A stretch of 21,972 nt of DNA from a virus: IMG/VR virus record IMGVR_UViG_3300030406_004641, positions 1 through 21,972 of that record, one strand, 5' to 3'. The position numbers and the translations under genes are program-made. Positions 11,501-16,522 of this stretch are shown in pieces. Below the pieces are notes generated by a model. It had not been told where the DNA came from and ran no database searches. It saw nothing but the letters and a program-made list of their open reading frames with translations. The stretch's first letter is position 1. Each line of letters begins with the position of its first letter.

Positions 11501-14500
11501 CGATCACTTTTTTGAAACTGGTGAACAAATAATTTACAATGCAGGTTCTACCTTCACAGGAGCTCCAGTATCTGGTATCACAACAGCAGGTGGAGCTTTG
11601 GCAGACGGAACAATTTTGTTTGCAATAAAAGGTGGAATTTCTAAAAATTTAGATGATTCATTCTTTGTTGCAAAAAACAAAGCAGATGCCCTTGCAGGTA
11701 TTGCTTTAACATTTTTAAGTTCAGGTGCAGGTAACAATCATGAGTTTGAAATGTTTAAGAAGAATGAAAAAGCACTCATGTCGATTGATGGTGTAATACA
11801 ATCACCAATTGCTTTTACTCCTATATCAACGAATTTAGAATTTGCAATCAATGATAGTCAAACAACATTCAGTGTAAATGGAATTTCCTCTATTACTTCA
11901 GGTGACACCATAAAGATCAATGATGAGTATATGGAAATTGAAAATGTTGGTTTTGGAACAACTTCTGTAGGTCCAATAACAGAAACAGGAGATATTAAAT
12001 TACTAACAGTTAAAAGAGGATATATTGGATCTGCTGCAACTAATCATGGTGCAAATGATGTTACAAGGTTATTCTCAGGAAGTTATAATATTGTTGATAG
12101 CACAGTTCATTTTACAGAACCTCCAAGAGGCACAAATAGATTACAGAGGACTCCATCAAATCTTGAACCTGTTAGATCAAAATTCAATGGTAGAGTCTAT
12201 TTAAGAAAAGATTATAGCACTAATACGATTTTCGATGACATATCAAATGAGTTTAATGGAGTAGATCAAACATACAGAGTTAAAGTTGGAGGTGCTGACA
12301 CTGTAGGTATTAACACAGGAAGTAGTATTTTATTATTGAACGGAATTTTCCAAACTCCTACCACATTTAATAATCTTGATAATAATTATAATTATACTGG
12401 CATAGGCACAACTGCAACAAATGTTGTATTTACTGGAATTACATCATCCAATGGATCTTTAATTATAAGTGATTCTGATGTAAATCAAAATCAACTTCCA
12501 AGAGGTGGAGTTATTATCTCAATTGGTTCAACAGGTGGTCTAGGTATTGCACCCCTTTTAGGTGCAAAAGTCAAAGCCACGACGAATCCTAGTGGATCAA
12601 TAATAGGAATTGTTGGTGTTGGTACAACTGGTAGTTCATATGGAATAAGTACAGCGTCATTCAACAATATTACAGGACAACTTGAAGTCACAACATCTAC
12701 AGATCATGATTTTGGGAATATAAATGAATTTGCAAGATTGGATGGTCTAATATTTAATCCTAGTTTAACAATTCCTAACGATAGATCTTTAGGTATAACA
12801 GGAATACTATCAACAAGAACTTTTACAGTAAGTATAGGAGCAAGTAGTCAATCCCATTCATACGTTGGTTCTGGAACTGCATTTGAATATCTTAATGATT
12901 TGACATTCGGATCTGGTTACAGAAATCCAGTTTCTGTTGCAGTAACAGATTTATCAGGTAATGGATCTAGTGCAGACATATCTGCTGTGGCAGGTGATGG
13001 TGGAGTTCTTTCATTTACAATTAATAATACAGGAACAGGTTATACAAAACCTCAAATACAAATATCATCTCCATCATATTCTAATTTACCAGTAACTGGT
13101 GTATCAAGAAGGGGTATTGGAAATACCACAGATACTGGAAATGGTGCGACTGTCACTATAGATGTTGGTGCTGCTAATACAACAGTTGGTATTGGTTCAA
13201 CTTTATTTACAGTTACGAATTTTGTATTGGAAAATAATGGATCTAATTACAAGATAGGTGATGTTTTCAAACCTGTTGGATTAGTAACAGCTATTGGAGT
13301 TACAACCATGACTGACTTCAAACTAACTGTTCTAAAAACATTTAATGATCAATACTCCTCATGGAATTTTGGGCAATTTGATTTCATAGACTCTATTAAA
13401 GAGTTACAAGATGGTTCAAGAAAAAGATTCCCCTTAATTTACAATGCAAACCTCTTAAGTTTTGAAAAAGAAGAAAATTCATTACTTGATCTTAAATCAT
13501 TGCTATTAATCTTTATCAATGGAGTAGTTCAAGATCCTGGTGAAGCATATACATTTGATGGTGGTACCTCATTTGAATTTGCACAAGCACCAGATCCAAG
13601 TGATATTATTGATATATTTTTCTACAAAGGAACTGAAGGGGTAGATACTGTTCAGGTTTCTGCTGGATCATCTGTTAAACCTACAATAAAGGTTGGTGAC
13701 GCAATACAATTAATTTACAACTCAGGAATTACTACAACTCAAAAACCGAGGGTGATTTACTCAATTAATAGTTCAGATGAAGTTGAAACTAACTTATATA
13801 ATGATATTGGAATAGATGAAAGAAACTTTAAACCACTACATTGGACAAAACAAAAAATAGATAAAAAAATAAATGGTGAATTTGTTTTCAAGACTAGAGA
13901 TTCAATAGAACCTTTAATATATCCAACTGCTAGAATAATTTCAGATGTTGGGGTAGGAGATACTGAATTTTTTGTTGACAGTGCATCATTCTTTAACTAT
14001 GAAGAAGATTTTTCAACAAGTGATGATTTTGAAATTGGTGCATTTGGTGGTTTAATAGTAGAATCAACAGATTTAGTTGCTGCTGGATTGACAGCAATTG
14101 TATCAATAGCTGGTACAATACAATCTTTAGATATTACTAATGCTGGTAAAGGGTATGTAGGTTCAGCAGTTACAGTGTCAATATCTGCACCAGCAACTAA
14201 TAATTATTATTCAATAACTACTTCTACTACACCACCTGTTGGACTAACAACTGCAACTGCAACTGTGACGATTTCAAATGGAAGTCTAAATACAGTTACT
14301 ATTACTAATCCAGGTTTTGGATATACACAAACAAAACCACCTCAAGTTCTTGCACCCTCTCCTAAAGTAGTTAAAGAGGATGTTGATTTATTCACAGTCG
14401 TTGATGGATTTGATGGCAATATAACAGGTATTGCAGTAACAGGTGGTGTAAATGGCAATTCTACTGCTATTAAATTTACTTTAAGTGAAGATATAGGTTC

Positions 14501-14924
14501 AGGATCTGGTAATCCTAAAGGTGTATTTGGTAATTTAAAGGTTGGTTATCCTGTTTATATTTTTGATACTCAAGTAGGTCATGGTGTAACATCAGTCTTT
14601 AGTAATGGTGATGTTGTTTCAACTGGAACAACTTGTCTTGATAACATATATCTTGTTGATGATATTAATCTTGCAAACAAGTCAATTATATGTAATATTA
14701 TGAGTGGTGTAAATACAACAGGTGTTGTTACATCAACTGGATCTATCAGTGGTAGATTCTCATGGGGAAGATTAACTGGAGATGGTGTTGTTAGATCTGC
14801 TAATCCCATTTCAATTGGGGTAACAGGTAAAACTCTTTATTCTGGTATTTCAACTTTTCCAACAATTCAAAGAAGAGATTTTGGACTTAGAGACACTGGT
14901 GCTTTAAGAAAGGATCTCCCCTAG
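2580..14924 (+). CDS. 7: Giant modular baseplate wedge protein, gp7-type with YHYH domain
   Basis: The protein has 4114 residues, about four times T4 gp7 (1032). Residues 26-39 (ISESPNAVEFLKQY) and about 199-222 ('SLYQSKGTEESFRILFNVLY') resemble, from memory, the C-terminal part of T4 gp7 (STKGIEASYKFLFKVLYNE). With the position between gp6 and gp8, this supports a gp7 role: one subunit per wedge, gripping the gp6 dimer. The rest is beta-rich modules. There are at least 14 Gly-x-Gly/Asn-Tyr hairpins from residue 743 on, and five HGF-type modules between about 600 and 3060. A YHYH-like domain lies at 1255-1364. RG modules start near 72, 1547 and 3087. An SG..A module begins at 2380 and is followed by 'YYQNLSYSVKS'. 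Three tandem modules span 2570-2910, and three NGVxQ motifs start near 3066, 3251 and 3643. The C-terminus ends 'RRDFGLRDTGALRKDLP'. I see no signal peptide or membrane segment. The symbol is inferred from position and the N-terminus. Most of the length could instead be regarded as fibre-like or adhesin-like. Confidence 0.85.
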   Translation: MITTGIDKRVKVQQIIESQIPEFLISESPNAVEFLKQYYISQEYQGGVIDLSDNLDQYIKLDNLTPEVVVGETLLTSGITTSSTVVNVETTKGFPKEYGLFRINDEVFTYTGLTTNTFTGCIRGFSGITTYHAENQPDELVFTDSTATNHDANATVINLSALFLKEFYKKTKSTLTPGLEKVDFVNNLDVSNFIKNSKSLYQSKGTEESFRILFNVLYNETPKIVDLEEYLLKPSSAEFIRREIVLAEAIVGNPINLLGQTIVKSTDENTRAAVSEIEPLTRKGKTYYKLGLFVGFNDKESIEGTFTVPGITKSITNVSSGSSVITVDSTVGFGTTGFVVSGDNTNIYYGSKSINQFFDCENILSPISTTDDVRSNEFYFGYENGDLSKKVELRLTGVLSEFKPTSDIRLLREGEKISVKNVGEKILNPQINKSRKQIFANSWIYNTSSRFQVKNINGTNFVLFTRDIDKSSIKVGDEVDILFRNEENIAGTGVVNIVTPSTQTINLDPLSDATGISTFFADPNRDYDIRRKIKTADSSTVDIEFGNNVLTSDITNVYNDSDQTMYVAANSLPSYTITASIPQSIIPNATANTNLQGYNPNTLKYSIIAFNDNVKFLTGDEISYTAQGTVIPGLEEGSYFVEVLNNRKQIRLYKSRSFIPILDFEEFESLSANTGSHTFSLVKTVNQKVGAQKYLKQFPLDPNITNSNLEKTLPGSTGILINGVEILNYKSEDKIFFGPLENVKVLNGGSNYDVVNPPILQVSSPGTGKTTALVRPVISGSVVDIQVDPQDFDIQEVLSFTIEGGNGSGATFEPILSKRKRELLFDGRLISESGGIDNINETLTFLSDHHIASGLPLVYDKNGNDPLGVGTVGNDGISVVGLGTTTLVDSATYYPLVVNSNTIKLFQNLSDYNTGINTVGFTTFNKGGTHKFRLLKEQNTLRDVRVLNQGDSYENRQLFVKPTGINTSNHTINFKNHGFFTGDKIVYTTNVGLGTTQPQSITGLTTYTGISSTSIFYNVLSIDDNSFRLTNAGLGGTLTDDFDRLNYIKFSDQGTGFQVFKYPDIKLNIEYELANTTVGVITATPVIRGSVDQIYLYEEGTGYGSEILNLEKPVSITRKPIKHAELKPIISNGQISFVEIQSKGENYETAPDLEVVGIGTGLGAKLRAVVENGEIVDVVILEGGLQYQDEKTSIVVKQPGNELKLDISIRNLLTNSFQRYGNEALLESQEKLKYSLVGYSTQIGNDAFGDNGIEHSPIIGWAYDGNPIYGPYGYSDPQDENSPIRILTTGYELDKSNIIDRPSSFNVGFFVDDHVFTNTGDLDVHNGRYCRTPEYPKGTYAYFVGITSISLEPDFPYFIGDTYRSTPVIDNYKSNQKEFDIENSNLVRNTYPYKVSDQFADNDFIVESNEISRQVSIVESTSFGSVDSIQIINDGDDYRVGESAIFDNTNTEGGGLSVSVDRLKGKDITSIETTVSTYENVVFVKDRGQEISAFISTSPPINNGDRVSISGLSTNSASGLNDSFRVSISTARTLVYQEIPNSVTTGVVTDIYVSNIPSLISVGSSIGIGTEKLLVLNTFDTNNILRVKRGAVSGVHTVGTHINLIPNTFSLDNTGFAVTEFNSKLNDKIFFNPHESIGVGTVVGLGSTAFSTLGEVKKVVSTPLQSIRLPNHPFKTNQKVTLTKPSAGYALTVSKDDGVTTFSIPESGNSQDVFIINKSDDYIGIVTQVGLTTNTNGLSFVGDTKVGSSSFEYSFESNFEQITGKLQRIHSTIGVKKSHDLINGDLINLNLVSNQSVGIGTSTHVNVKYDPIKSRILINPKTCSTSGINTTTNIINLVNHGFDTSDKVYYTSTNVIEGLSDKESYYVFKIDDNHFKLCETIIDSFDPIQTLDLLSTGSDHEFSLINPKIDVIRNNNLVFGIGHSSLAGYEFKIFYDSDFKNEFVSTGSTDVFQVTGVGTAGIGTTSINKPTDALLKLNYSVDNPQKLYYNVQKSGYISTSDFVDVVDPSSINYGDSIFSGEYTIFNTSVGSTSFAISLPEQPEQISYASTQTSTLNYTTDSVNAKGPINTLAINFGGVGYKKLPSFVSIASTQGVNASLLPDSKSINRINEVRILNPGFEYSSDNTLRPEAFVSPIVSIINSNTITDVEVVSGGKNYTTEPDLVIVNPDTGLEDTTGSIQARLNGSAIASASIIVPSRGLSPVTHEIFAVNNSNGATIKNVEFNSSTGIVTCTLVTPILGFSTSPFVVGEEIFVEGIQQYTDNTVIAGNGFNSQDNGFKFFTVTSMINNNPATVEFNLSSITNNPGVAKTDQNKFAQIISKDDYPVFKVTQKIFNFTVGEKLSALIGDVFTPVELSISESTDEFIKIVEDQPGAFDLVAGQRIRGRNSGNIATINNISVNKGEFTIDYSLRQNQGWRDNIGKLNQDYQVLPDNNYYQNLSYSVKSSITYEDLINPVNRLLHTSGLKNFADVGVSSVTSAGVTTTTFLDTLALDIIDQKRVDTINNFDFGLDIDTINNKSKFLKLKNTKLSPYIECRTNRVLEIDDISSLFSNTSVTLSKFLDIPINTNYARYLIQLRNPNNKKVQLSDMVLFKDADDVFTAEQTVGVTTTSDLGDLKFEMDSAGLVSLIFTPDDADNNDYDLKIFQNTFNTDLTGIGTQSIGFINLIGSNKIVSSGSSSEIISGNINNIDAFFASVEVNDPTTSETNFVELYAAHDGTNTFLSEFLTDTEESFTSNLIGDFTTGISTDIFSVSFENDELNEILVRSSIIGIGTTAAGISTYRFKSSGQIDGSERTVRFESNFANVSVATTVSSFLHEEVSSFKSIVRVSSGSTSALHQVLVVHDETDTFTTQYPFLSIGSTSGIGTFSSSLKGNNLNFNFHPDPEFTGGTNNVQVQILNKIFYTDIDLLNIPLDLQYGTSTESLSVAQYDAINGSRANKSSFILQHNTKPIFQKNFNPSDPNVLNLSTGEFSIVDHFFETGEQIIYNAGSTFTGAPVSGITTAGGALADGTILFAIKGGISKNLDDSFFVAKNKADALAGIALTFLSSGAGNNHEFEMFKKNEKALMSIDGVIQSPIAFTPISTNLEFAINDSQTTFSVNGISSITSGDTIKINDEYMEIENVGFGTTSVGPITETGDIKLLTVKRGYIGSAATNHGANDVTRLFSGSYNIVDSTVHFTEPPRGTNRLQRTPSNLEPVRSKFNGRVYLRKDYSTNTIFDDISNEFNGVDQTYRVKVGGADTVGINTGSSILLLNGIFQTPTTFNNLDNNYNYTGIGTTATNVVFTGITSSNGSLIISDSDVNQNQLPRGGVIISIGSTGGLGIAPLLGAKVKATTNPSGSIIGIVGVGTTGSSYGISTASFNNITGQLEVTTSTDHDFGNINEFARLDGLIFNPSLTIPNDRSLGITGILSTRTFTVSIGASSQSHSYVGSGTAFEYLNDLTFGSGYRNPVSVAVTDLSGNGSSADISAVAGDGGVLSFTINNTGTGYTKPQIQISSPSYSNLPVTGVSRRGIGNTTDTGNGATVTIDVGAANTTVGIGSTLFTVTNFVLENNGSNYKIGDVFKPVGLVTAIGVTTMTDFKLTVLKTFNDQYSSWNFGQFDFIDSIKELQDGSRKRFPLIYNANLLSFEKEENSLLDLKSLLLIFINGVVQDPGEAYTFDGGTSFEFAQAPDPSDIIDIFFYKGTEGVDTVQVSAGSSVKPTIKVGDAIQLIYNSGITTTQKPRVIYSINSSDEVETNLYNDIGIDERNFKPLHWTKQKIDKKINGEFVFKTRDSIEPLIYPTARIISDVGVGDTEFFVDSASFFNYEEDFSTSDDFEIGAFGGLIVESTDLVAAGLTAIVSIAGTIQSLDITNAGKGYVGSAVTVSISAPATNNYYSITTSTTPPVGLTTATATVTISNGSLNTVTITNPGFGYTQTKPPQVLAPSPKVVKEDVDLFTVVDGFDGNITGIAVTGGVNGNSTAIKFTLSEDIGSGSGNPKGVFGNLKVGYPVYIFDTQVGHGVTSVFSNGDVVSTGTTCLDNIYLVDDINLANKSIICNIMSGVNTTGVVTSTGSISGRFSWGRLTGDGVVRSANPISIGVTGKTLYSGISTFPTIQRRDFGLRDTGALRKDLP
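2793..3014 (+). repeat. RG module, copy 1, in the giant protein
   Basis: Residues about 72-145 contain 'FRINDEVFTYTGL' followed by 'CIRGFSGITTYHAEN'. The pattern is I-x-D-E, a hydrophobic stretch, then R-G-x-x-G and a His about 4 residues later. It recurs at 7218-7412 (KRGAVSGVHTVGTH) and 11838-12095 (INDEYMEIENVGF, then KRGYIGSAATNHG). Similar segments occur in many tail proteins of large phages. Function is not known to me. Copy 1 is inserted between the two gp7-like blocks of the N-terminus. Confidence 0.6.
4380..4640 (+). repeat. HGF module, copy 1 of 5, in the giant protein
   Basis: The module has the order hydrophobic-N/H-x-F, TGD/SGx, x-x-Y, a variable loop, G-L, Y-x-V, a short segment ending in (K/R)L, then H-x-F-x-L. 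Copy 1 reads 'FLTGDEISYTAQG', 'GLEEGSYFVEVL' and 'SHTFSLVKT'. Others are at about 5101-5395 (HHIASGLPLVY, ending THKFRLLKE), 5480-5770 (KNHGFFTGDKIVYT, IDDNSFRL), 8080-8305 (VNHGFDTSDKVYYT, IDDNHFKL, DHEFSLIN) and 11480-11770 (DHFFETGEQIIYN, NHEFEMFKK). The copies have diverged strongly and are alignable only by these anchors, so this is an old duplication. Confidence 0.6.
4806..5030 (+). repeat. Gly-x-Gly-Tyr hairpin repeats, first cluster in the giant protein
   Basis: The motif is a beta strand, then G-G/x-x-(N/G)-Y, about five residues, P-x-(hydrophobic)-x-(hydrophobic). It is often followed by G-x-(G)-A and a second strand leading into another GxGY. It starts here with 'VKVLNGGSNYDVVNPP' (residue 743). 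Further members lie at about 5410-5462, 5850-6168 (three: GTGY, GENY, GLQY), 6858-6990, 8784-9135 (three: GVGY, GFEY, GKNY), 12888-13090 (two: GSGY, GTGY), 13212-13300 (GSNY) and 14118-14364 (two: GKGY, GFGY). The count is 14 by eye. Two more are in gp8. Confidence 0.65.
6342..6671 (+). other. YHYH-type domain in the giant protein
   Basis: Residues about 1255-1364 carry the landmarks of the YHYH family. 'IIGWAYDGNPIYGPYGY' (1258-1274) is a near-exact family signature. It is followed by 'HNGRYC.TPEYPKGTYAYF' (about 1326-1343) and 'FPYFIG' (about 1355). The family is known from bacterial secreted or lipoprotein-like proteins of undefined function and occurs in baseplate proteins of marine T4-like phages. 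The name-giving Tyr-His-Tyr-His is here Tyr1340-Ala-Tyr-Phe, so any metal or ligand site using those histidines is absent. Confidence 0.75.
9717..9985 (+). other. SG-x-A module followed by a conserved YYQ..SY segment in the giant protein
   Basis: Residues about 2380-2468 begin 'GQRIRGRNSGNIATI' and run into 'LPDNNYYQNLSYSVKS' and 'LLHTSGLKNFADVGV'. The first part (G-x-x-I-x-G-x-x-S/T-G-x-x-A) recurs in gp8 (GEKITQTVTGGTAKGYI, 16088-16160) and twice in the DUF4815-type protein (about 17981-18120 and 19121-19245). The order of module, then D-N-x-Y-Y-Q-x-x-S-Y, then H-x-x-G is a block I recognise from other large-phage baseplate proteins. Confidence 0.55.
10286..11310 (+). repeat. Three tandem copies of an unnamed module of about 85 residues
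   Basis: Copy 1 is at about 10286-10560 ('DMVLFKDADDVFTAEQ', 'LGDLKFEMDSAGLVSLIF'). Copy 2 is at about 10641-10905 ('FVELYAAHDGTNTFLSEF', 'IGDFTTGI', 'FSVSFEND'). Copy 3 is at about 11040-11310 ('HQVLVVHDETDTFTTQY', 'IGTFSSSLKGNNLNFNFH'). The shared plan is strand, (V/L)-x-x-x-(H/K)-D-x-x-(D/N)-x-F-x-x-(Q/E)-(Y/F/Q), a loop with S/T-rich residues, (I/L)-G-(D/T)-(L/F), strand, then an acidic turn and a last strand. I know no family name for it. Confidence 0.6.
11775..13640 (+). repeat. Three NGVxQxP motifs with the GRVYLR and RKRFPL segments in the giant protein
   Basis: 'MSIDGVIQSPIAF' (residue about 3066), 'LLLNGIFQTPTTF' (about 3251) and 'LIFINGVVQDPGEAYTF' (about 3643) share the pattern (I/L)-(N/D)-G-(V/I)-x-Q-x-P, usually followed by a strand and F-x-x-x-P. 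Such segments occur in tail fibre and tail proteins of many phages. The second follows 'FNGRVYLRKDYSTNTIFDD', and the third follows 'LQDGSRKRFPLIYNANLLSF', both of which I recognise from marine T4-like structural proteins. The third ends in 'IIDIFFYKG'. Confidence 0.6.
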
Positions 14925-14932
14925 TATAAATA
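14925..14932 (+). promoter_or_regulatory. Perfect T4-type late promoter TATAAATA upstream of gp8
   Basis: This is an exact eight-of-eight match to the T4 late promoter consensus. It starts immediately after the TAG stop of the giant gene (14922-14924) and lies in the only gap between the giant gene and gp8. Transcription would be expected to start near 14938, leaving a leader of about 13 bases. The bases between are GAAAAAAG and TAATGAT, with no clear Shine-Dalgarno site. Confidence 0.8.
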
Positions 14933-14950
14933 TAGAAAAAAGCTAATGAT

Positions 14951-16519
14951 ATGGCTGCAATTGTAACTGATCAATTTAGAATTCTTAACGCAAACAACTT
15001 TGTAGAGACTATTGAAAACTCTGCAAATTCTTATTATGTAGTGGTCGGACTTGTAAACCCAACTACACCTATTGTGGGTTTTGGAAGAAGTGAAGAATGG
15101 AATACTAAACAACCAAATCCTTTGGATAATTTTAATTATTCAAATCATGTTGGTGATACAATGACTTTTGGAAAAAAAGTAACAACAGATAACGTAAGAA
15201 GACTGATAACAAGAAGAAACTGGACTCAAGGCACGAAATATGAAATGTATCGTCATGATTACAGTTTAAAGAATCCATCACCAATATCGGGTGTATCTAG
15301 ATTGTATGACGCTAATTATTATGTTATGAATCAAAACTTTGATGTTTATATTTGTTTAGATAATGGATCAACAGGCATTTTAACTACTGGTAATGCATCG
15401 CAAGATGAACCTGTTTTCACTGATCTTGAACCATCAAGGGCAGGTGAGAGTGGTGATGGGTATATATGGAAATACTTATTCACTGTTCCACCGAATGACA
15501 TCATAAAATTTGATTCTACTGAATATATTTCTGTACCAAGTAATTGGCCAACTGCAACTACAACACAAATACAATCAGTTAGAGAGAATGGTGATTCTAC
15601 AATAAACAATAATCAAATTAGAAAAATTTATATTGAAAAACAAGGTTTTGGATATCAACAGAATCAATCAGGAGTTGAATGTGATATTATTGGAGATGGT
15701 ACAGGTGGAAAAGTTGTCATAGATACTGATAGTGAAGGTAAAATAACCAATACTAATGTATCTTCTGGTGGCACAGGTTACACTTTTGGTATGGTTGATC
15801 TAGGACCTGTTGAAAGTCCAAGTATTCAAGTTAGAGCAAAACTTATACCAATAATACCACCATCTAGAGGGCATGGTTATGATTTATATAAAGAATTAGG
15901 AACTGACAAATTATTAGTTTATGCAAGATTTGATGATTCAACAAAAGATTTTCCAACAGATACAAAATTTGCACAAATTAGTATTGTAAAAAATCCGACA
16001 GTAAACGGTGTTGGTTCAACCACTATATTTACCGCAAATCAATTTTCATCGGTTAATGCAATCAAAGTGATCTCACCTACAGGAATTCCTGTTATTGGTG
16101 AAAAAATTACACAAACTGTTACAGGTGGAACAGCAAAGGGTTATATAGTATCATATGATAGTGATACAAAAGTGCTTAAATACTACCAAGACAGATCATT
16201 ATATTTTAATGATACAACAGGTGATCAAACTGATCAAAATAACGTAACCTCAGAGGCAAAAGTTCTTTCTTTTGAATCAAGTTCTGAGCAAATCAATGCT
16301 GTAGGTGGATTCAATGCATCTGTGGATCAGAATTTCAGTGGTATTAGTACAAATCCAGAAGGAAACAAAGTGATATCTTTAGGAGTTAACTTTGAAAATG
16401 GTCTTGCTAATCCAGAGATAAATAAAGGGTCGGGTGAAGTAATTTATCTTGACAATAGAGCAACTATTACAAGAAACTCAAGACAAAAAGAAGACATCAA
16501 AATCATCTTGGAATTTTAA
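14951..16519 (+). CDS. 8: Baseplate wedge subunit gp8, enlarged
   Basis: The protein has 522 residues, against 334 in T4 gp8, which sits in the wedge as a dimer bound to gp7. Family landmarks appear in order: 'AIVTDQFRILN' (3-13), 'GFGRSEEW' (43-50), 'ITRRNW' (86-91), 'SGDGYIWKYLFTVPP' (167-181), 'EYISVPSNW' (191-199), 'FAQISIVKNP' (340-349), and 'GSGEVIYLDNRATI' to the terminal 'EDIKIILEF' (493-522). Each has a counterpart in T4 gp8 as I remember it (TFGRSEPW, IPRRDWG, GDGYVWEYLFEIPPD, FRQISIITNP, SGEMIYMENR, EEINILFTF). The extra length falls in two places: about 222-300, with two Gly-x-Gly-Tyr hairpins (GFGY 232-235, GTGY 274-277), and about 350-490, with an SG..A-type module (GEKITQTVTGGTA, from 383). 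The start follows a perfect late promoter. An out-of-frame ATG at 14946 is not the start. Confidence 0.92.
   Translation: MAAIVTDQFRILNANNFVETIENSANSYYVVVGLVNPTTPIVGFGRSEEWNTKQPNPLDNFNYSNHVGDTMTFGKKVTTDNVRRLITRRNWTQGTKYEMYRHDYSLKNPSPISGVSRLYDANYYVMNQNFDVYICLDNGSTGILTTGNASQDEPVFTDLEPSRAGESGDGYIWKYLFTVPPNDIIKFDSTEYISVPSNWPTATTTQIQSVRENGDSTINNNQIRKIYIEKQGFGYQQNQSGVECDIIGDGTGGKVVIDTDSEGKITNTNVSSGGTGYTFGMVDLGPVESPSIQVRAKLIPIIPPSRGHGYDLYKELGTDKLLVYARFDDSTKDFPTDTKFAQISIVKNPTVNGVGSTTIFTANQFSSVNAIKVISPTGIPVIGEKITQTVTGGTAKGYIVSYDSDTKVLKYYQDRSLYFNDTTGDQTDQNNVTSEAKVLSFESSSEQINAVGGFNASVDQNFSGISTNPEGNKVISLGVNFENGLANPEINKGSGEVIYLDNRATITRNSRQKEDIKIILEF
15614..15810 (+). repeat. Pair of Gly-x-Gly-Tyr hairpins inserted in gp8
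   Basis: Residues about 222-287 of gp8 read 'IRKIYIEKQGFGYQQ', then 'DGTGGKVVI', then 'ITNTNVSSGGTGYTFG'. This is the same two-hairpin unit found repeatedly in the giant protein upstream. T4 gp8 has nothing comparable at this point as far as I recall. The unit is inserted after 'EYISVPSNW' and before the 'LLVYARF' strand. Confidence 0.6.
16417..16424 (+). promoter_or_regulatory. Possible internal late promoter GATAAATA before the DUF4815 gene
   Basis: This NATAAATA match is inside the 3' end of gp8, ending 98 bases before the next ATG. The spacing is nearly the same as that of the box before the giant gene (2476-2483). It is weak alone because of the AT-rich background. Confidence 0.3.
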
Positions 16520-16522
16520 AAA

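Noticed and set aside
4806-14364. Repeated short DNA words (for example those coding Gly-Ile-Gly-Thr-Thr) as a possible CRISPR or DNA-level repeat array
   Set aside because: Spacing is irregular, the DNA copies differ at synonymous positions, and similarity is at protein level only.
2580-14924. The giant protein as a host-type adhesin or RTX-like toxin
   Set aside because: There are no GGxGxDxxx calcium repeats, signal peptide or secretion signal, and the position between gp6 and gp8 with gp7-like segments argues for a baseplate role.
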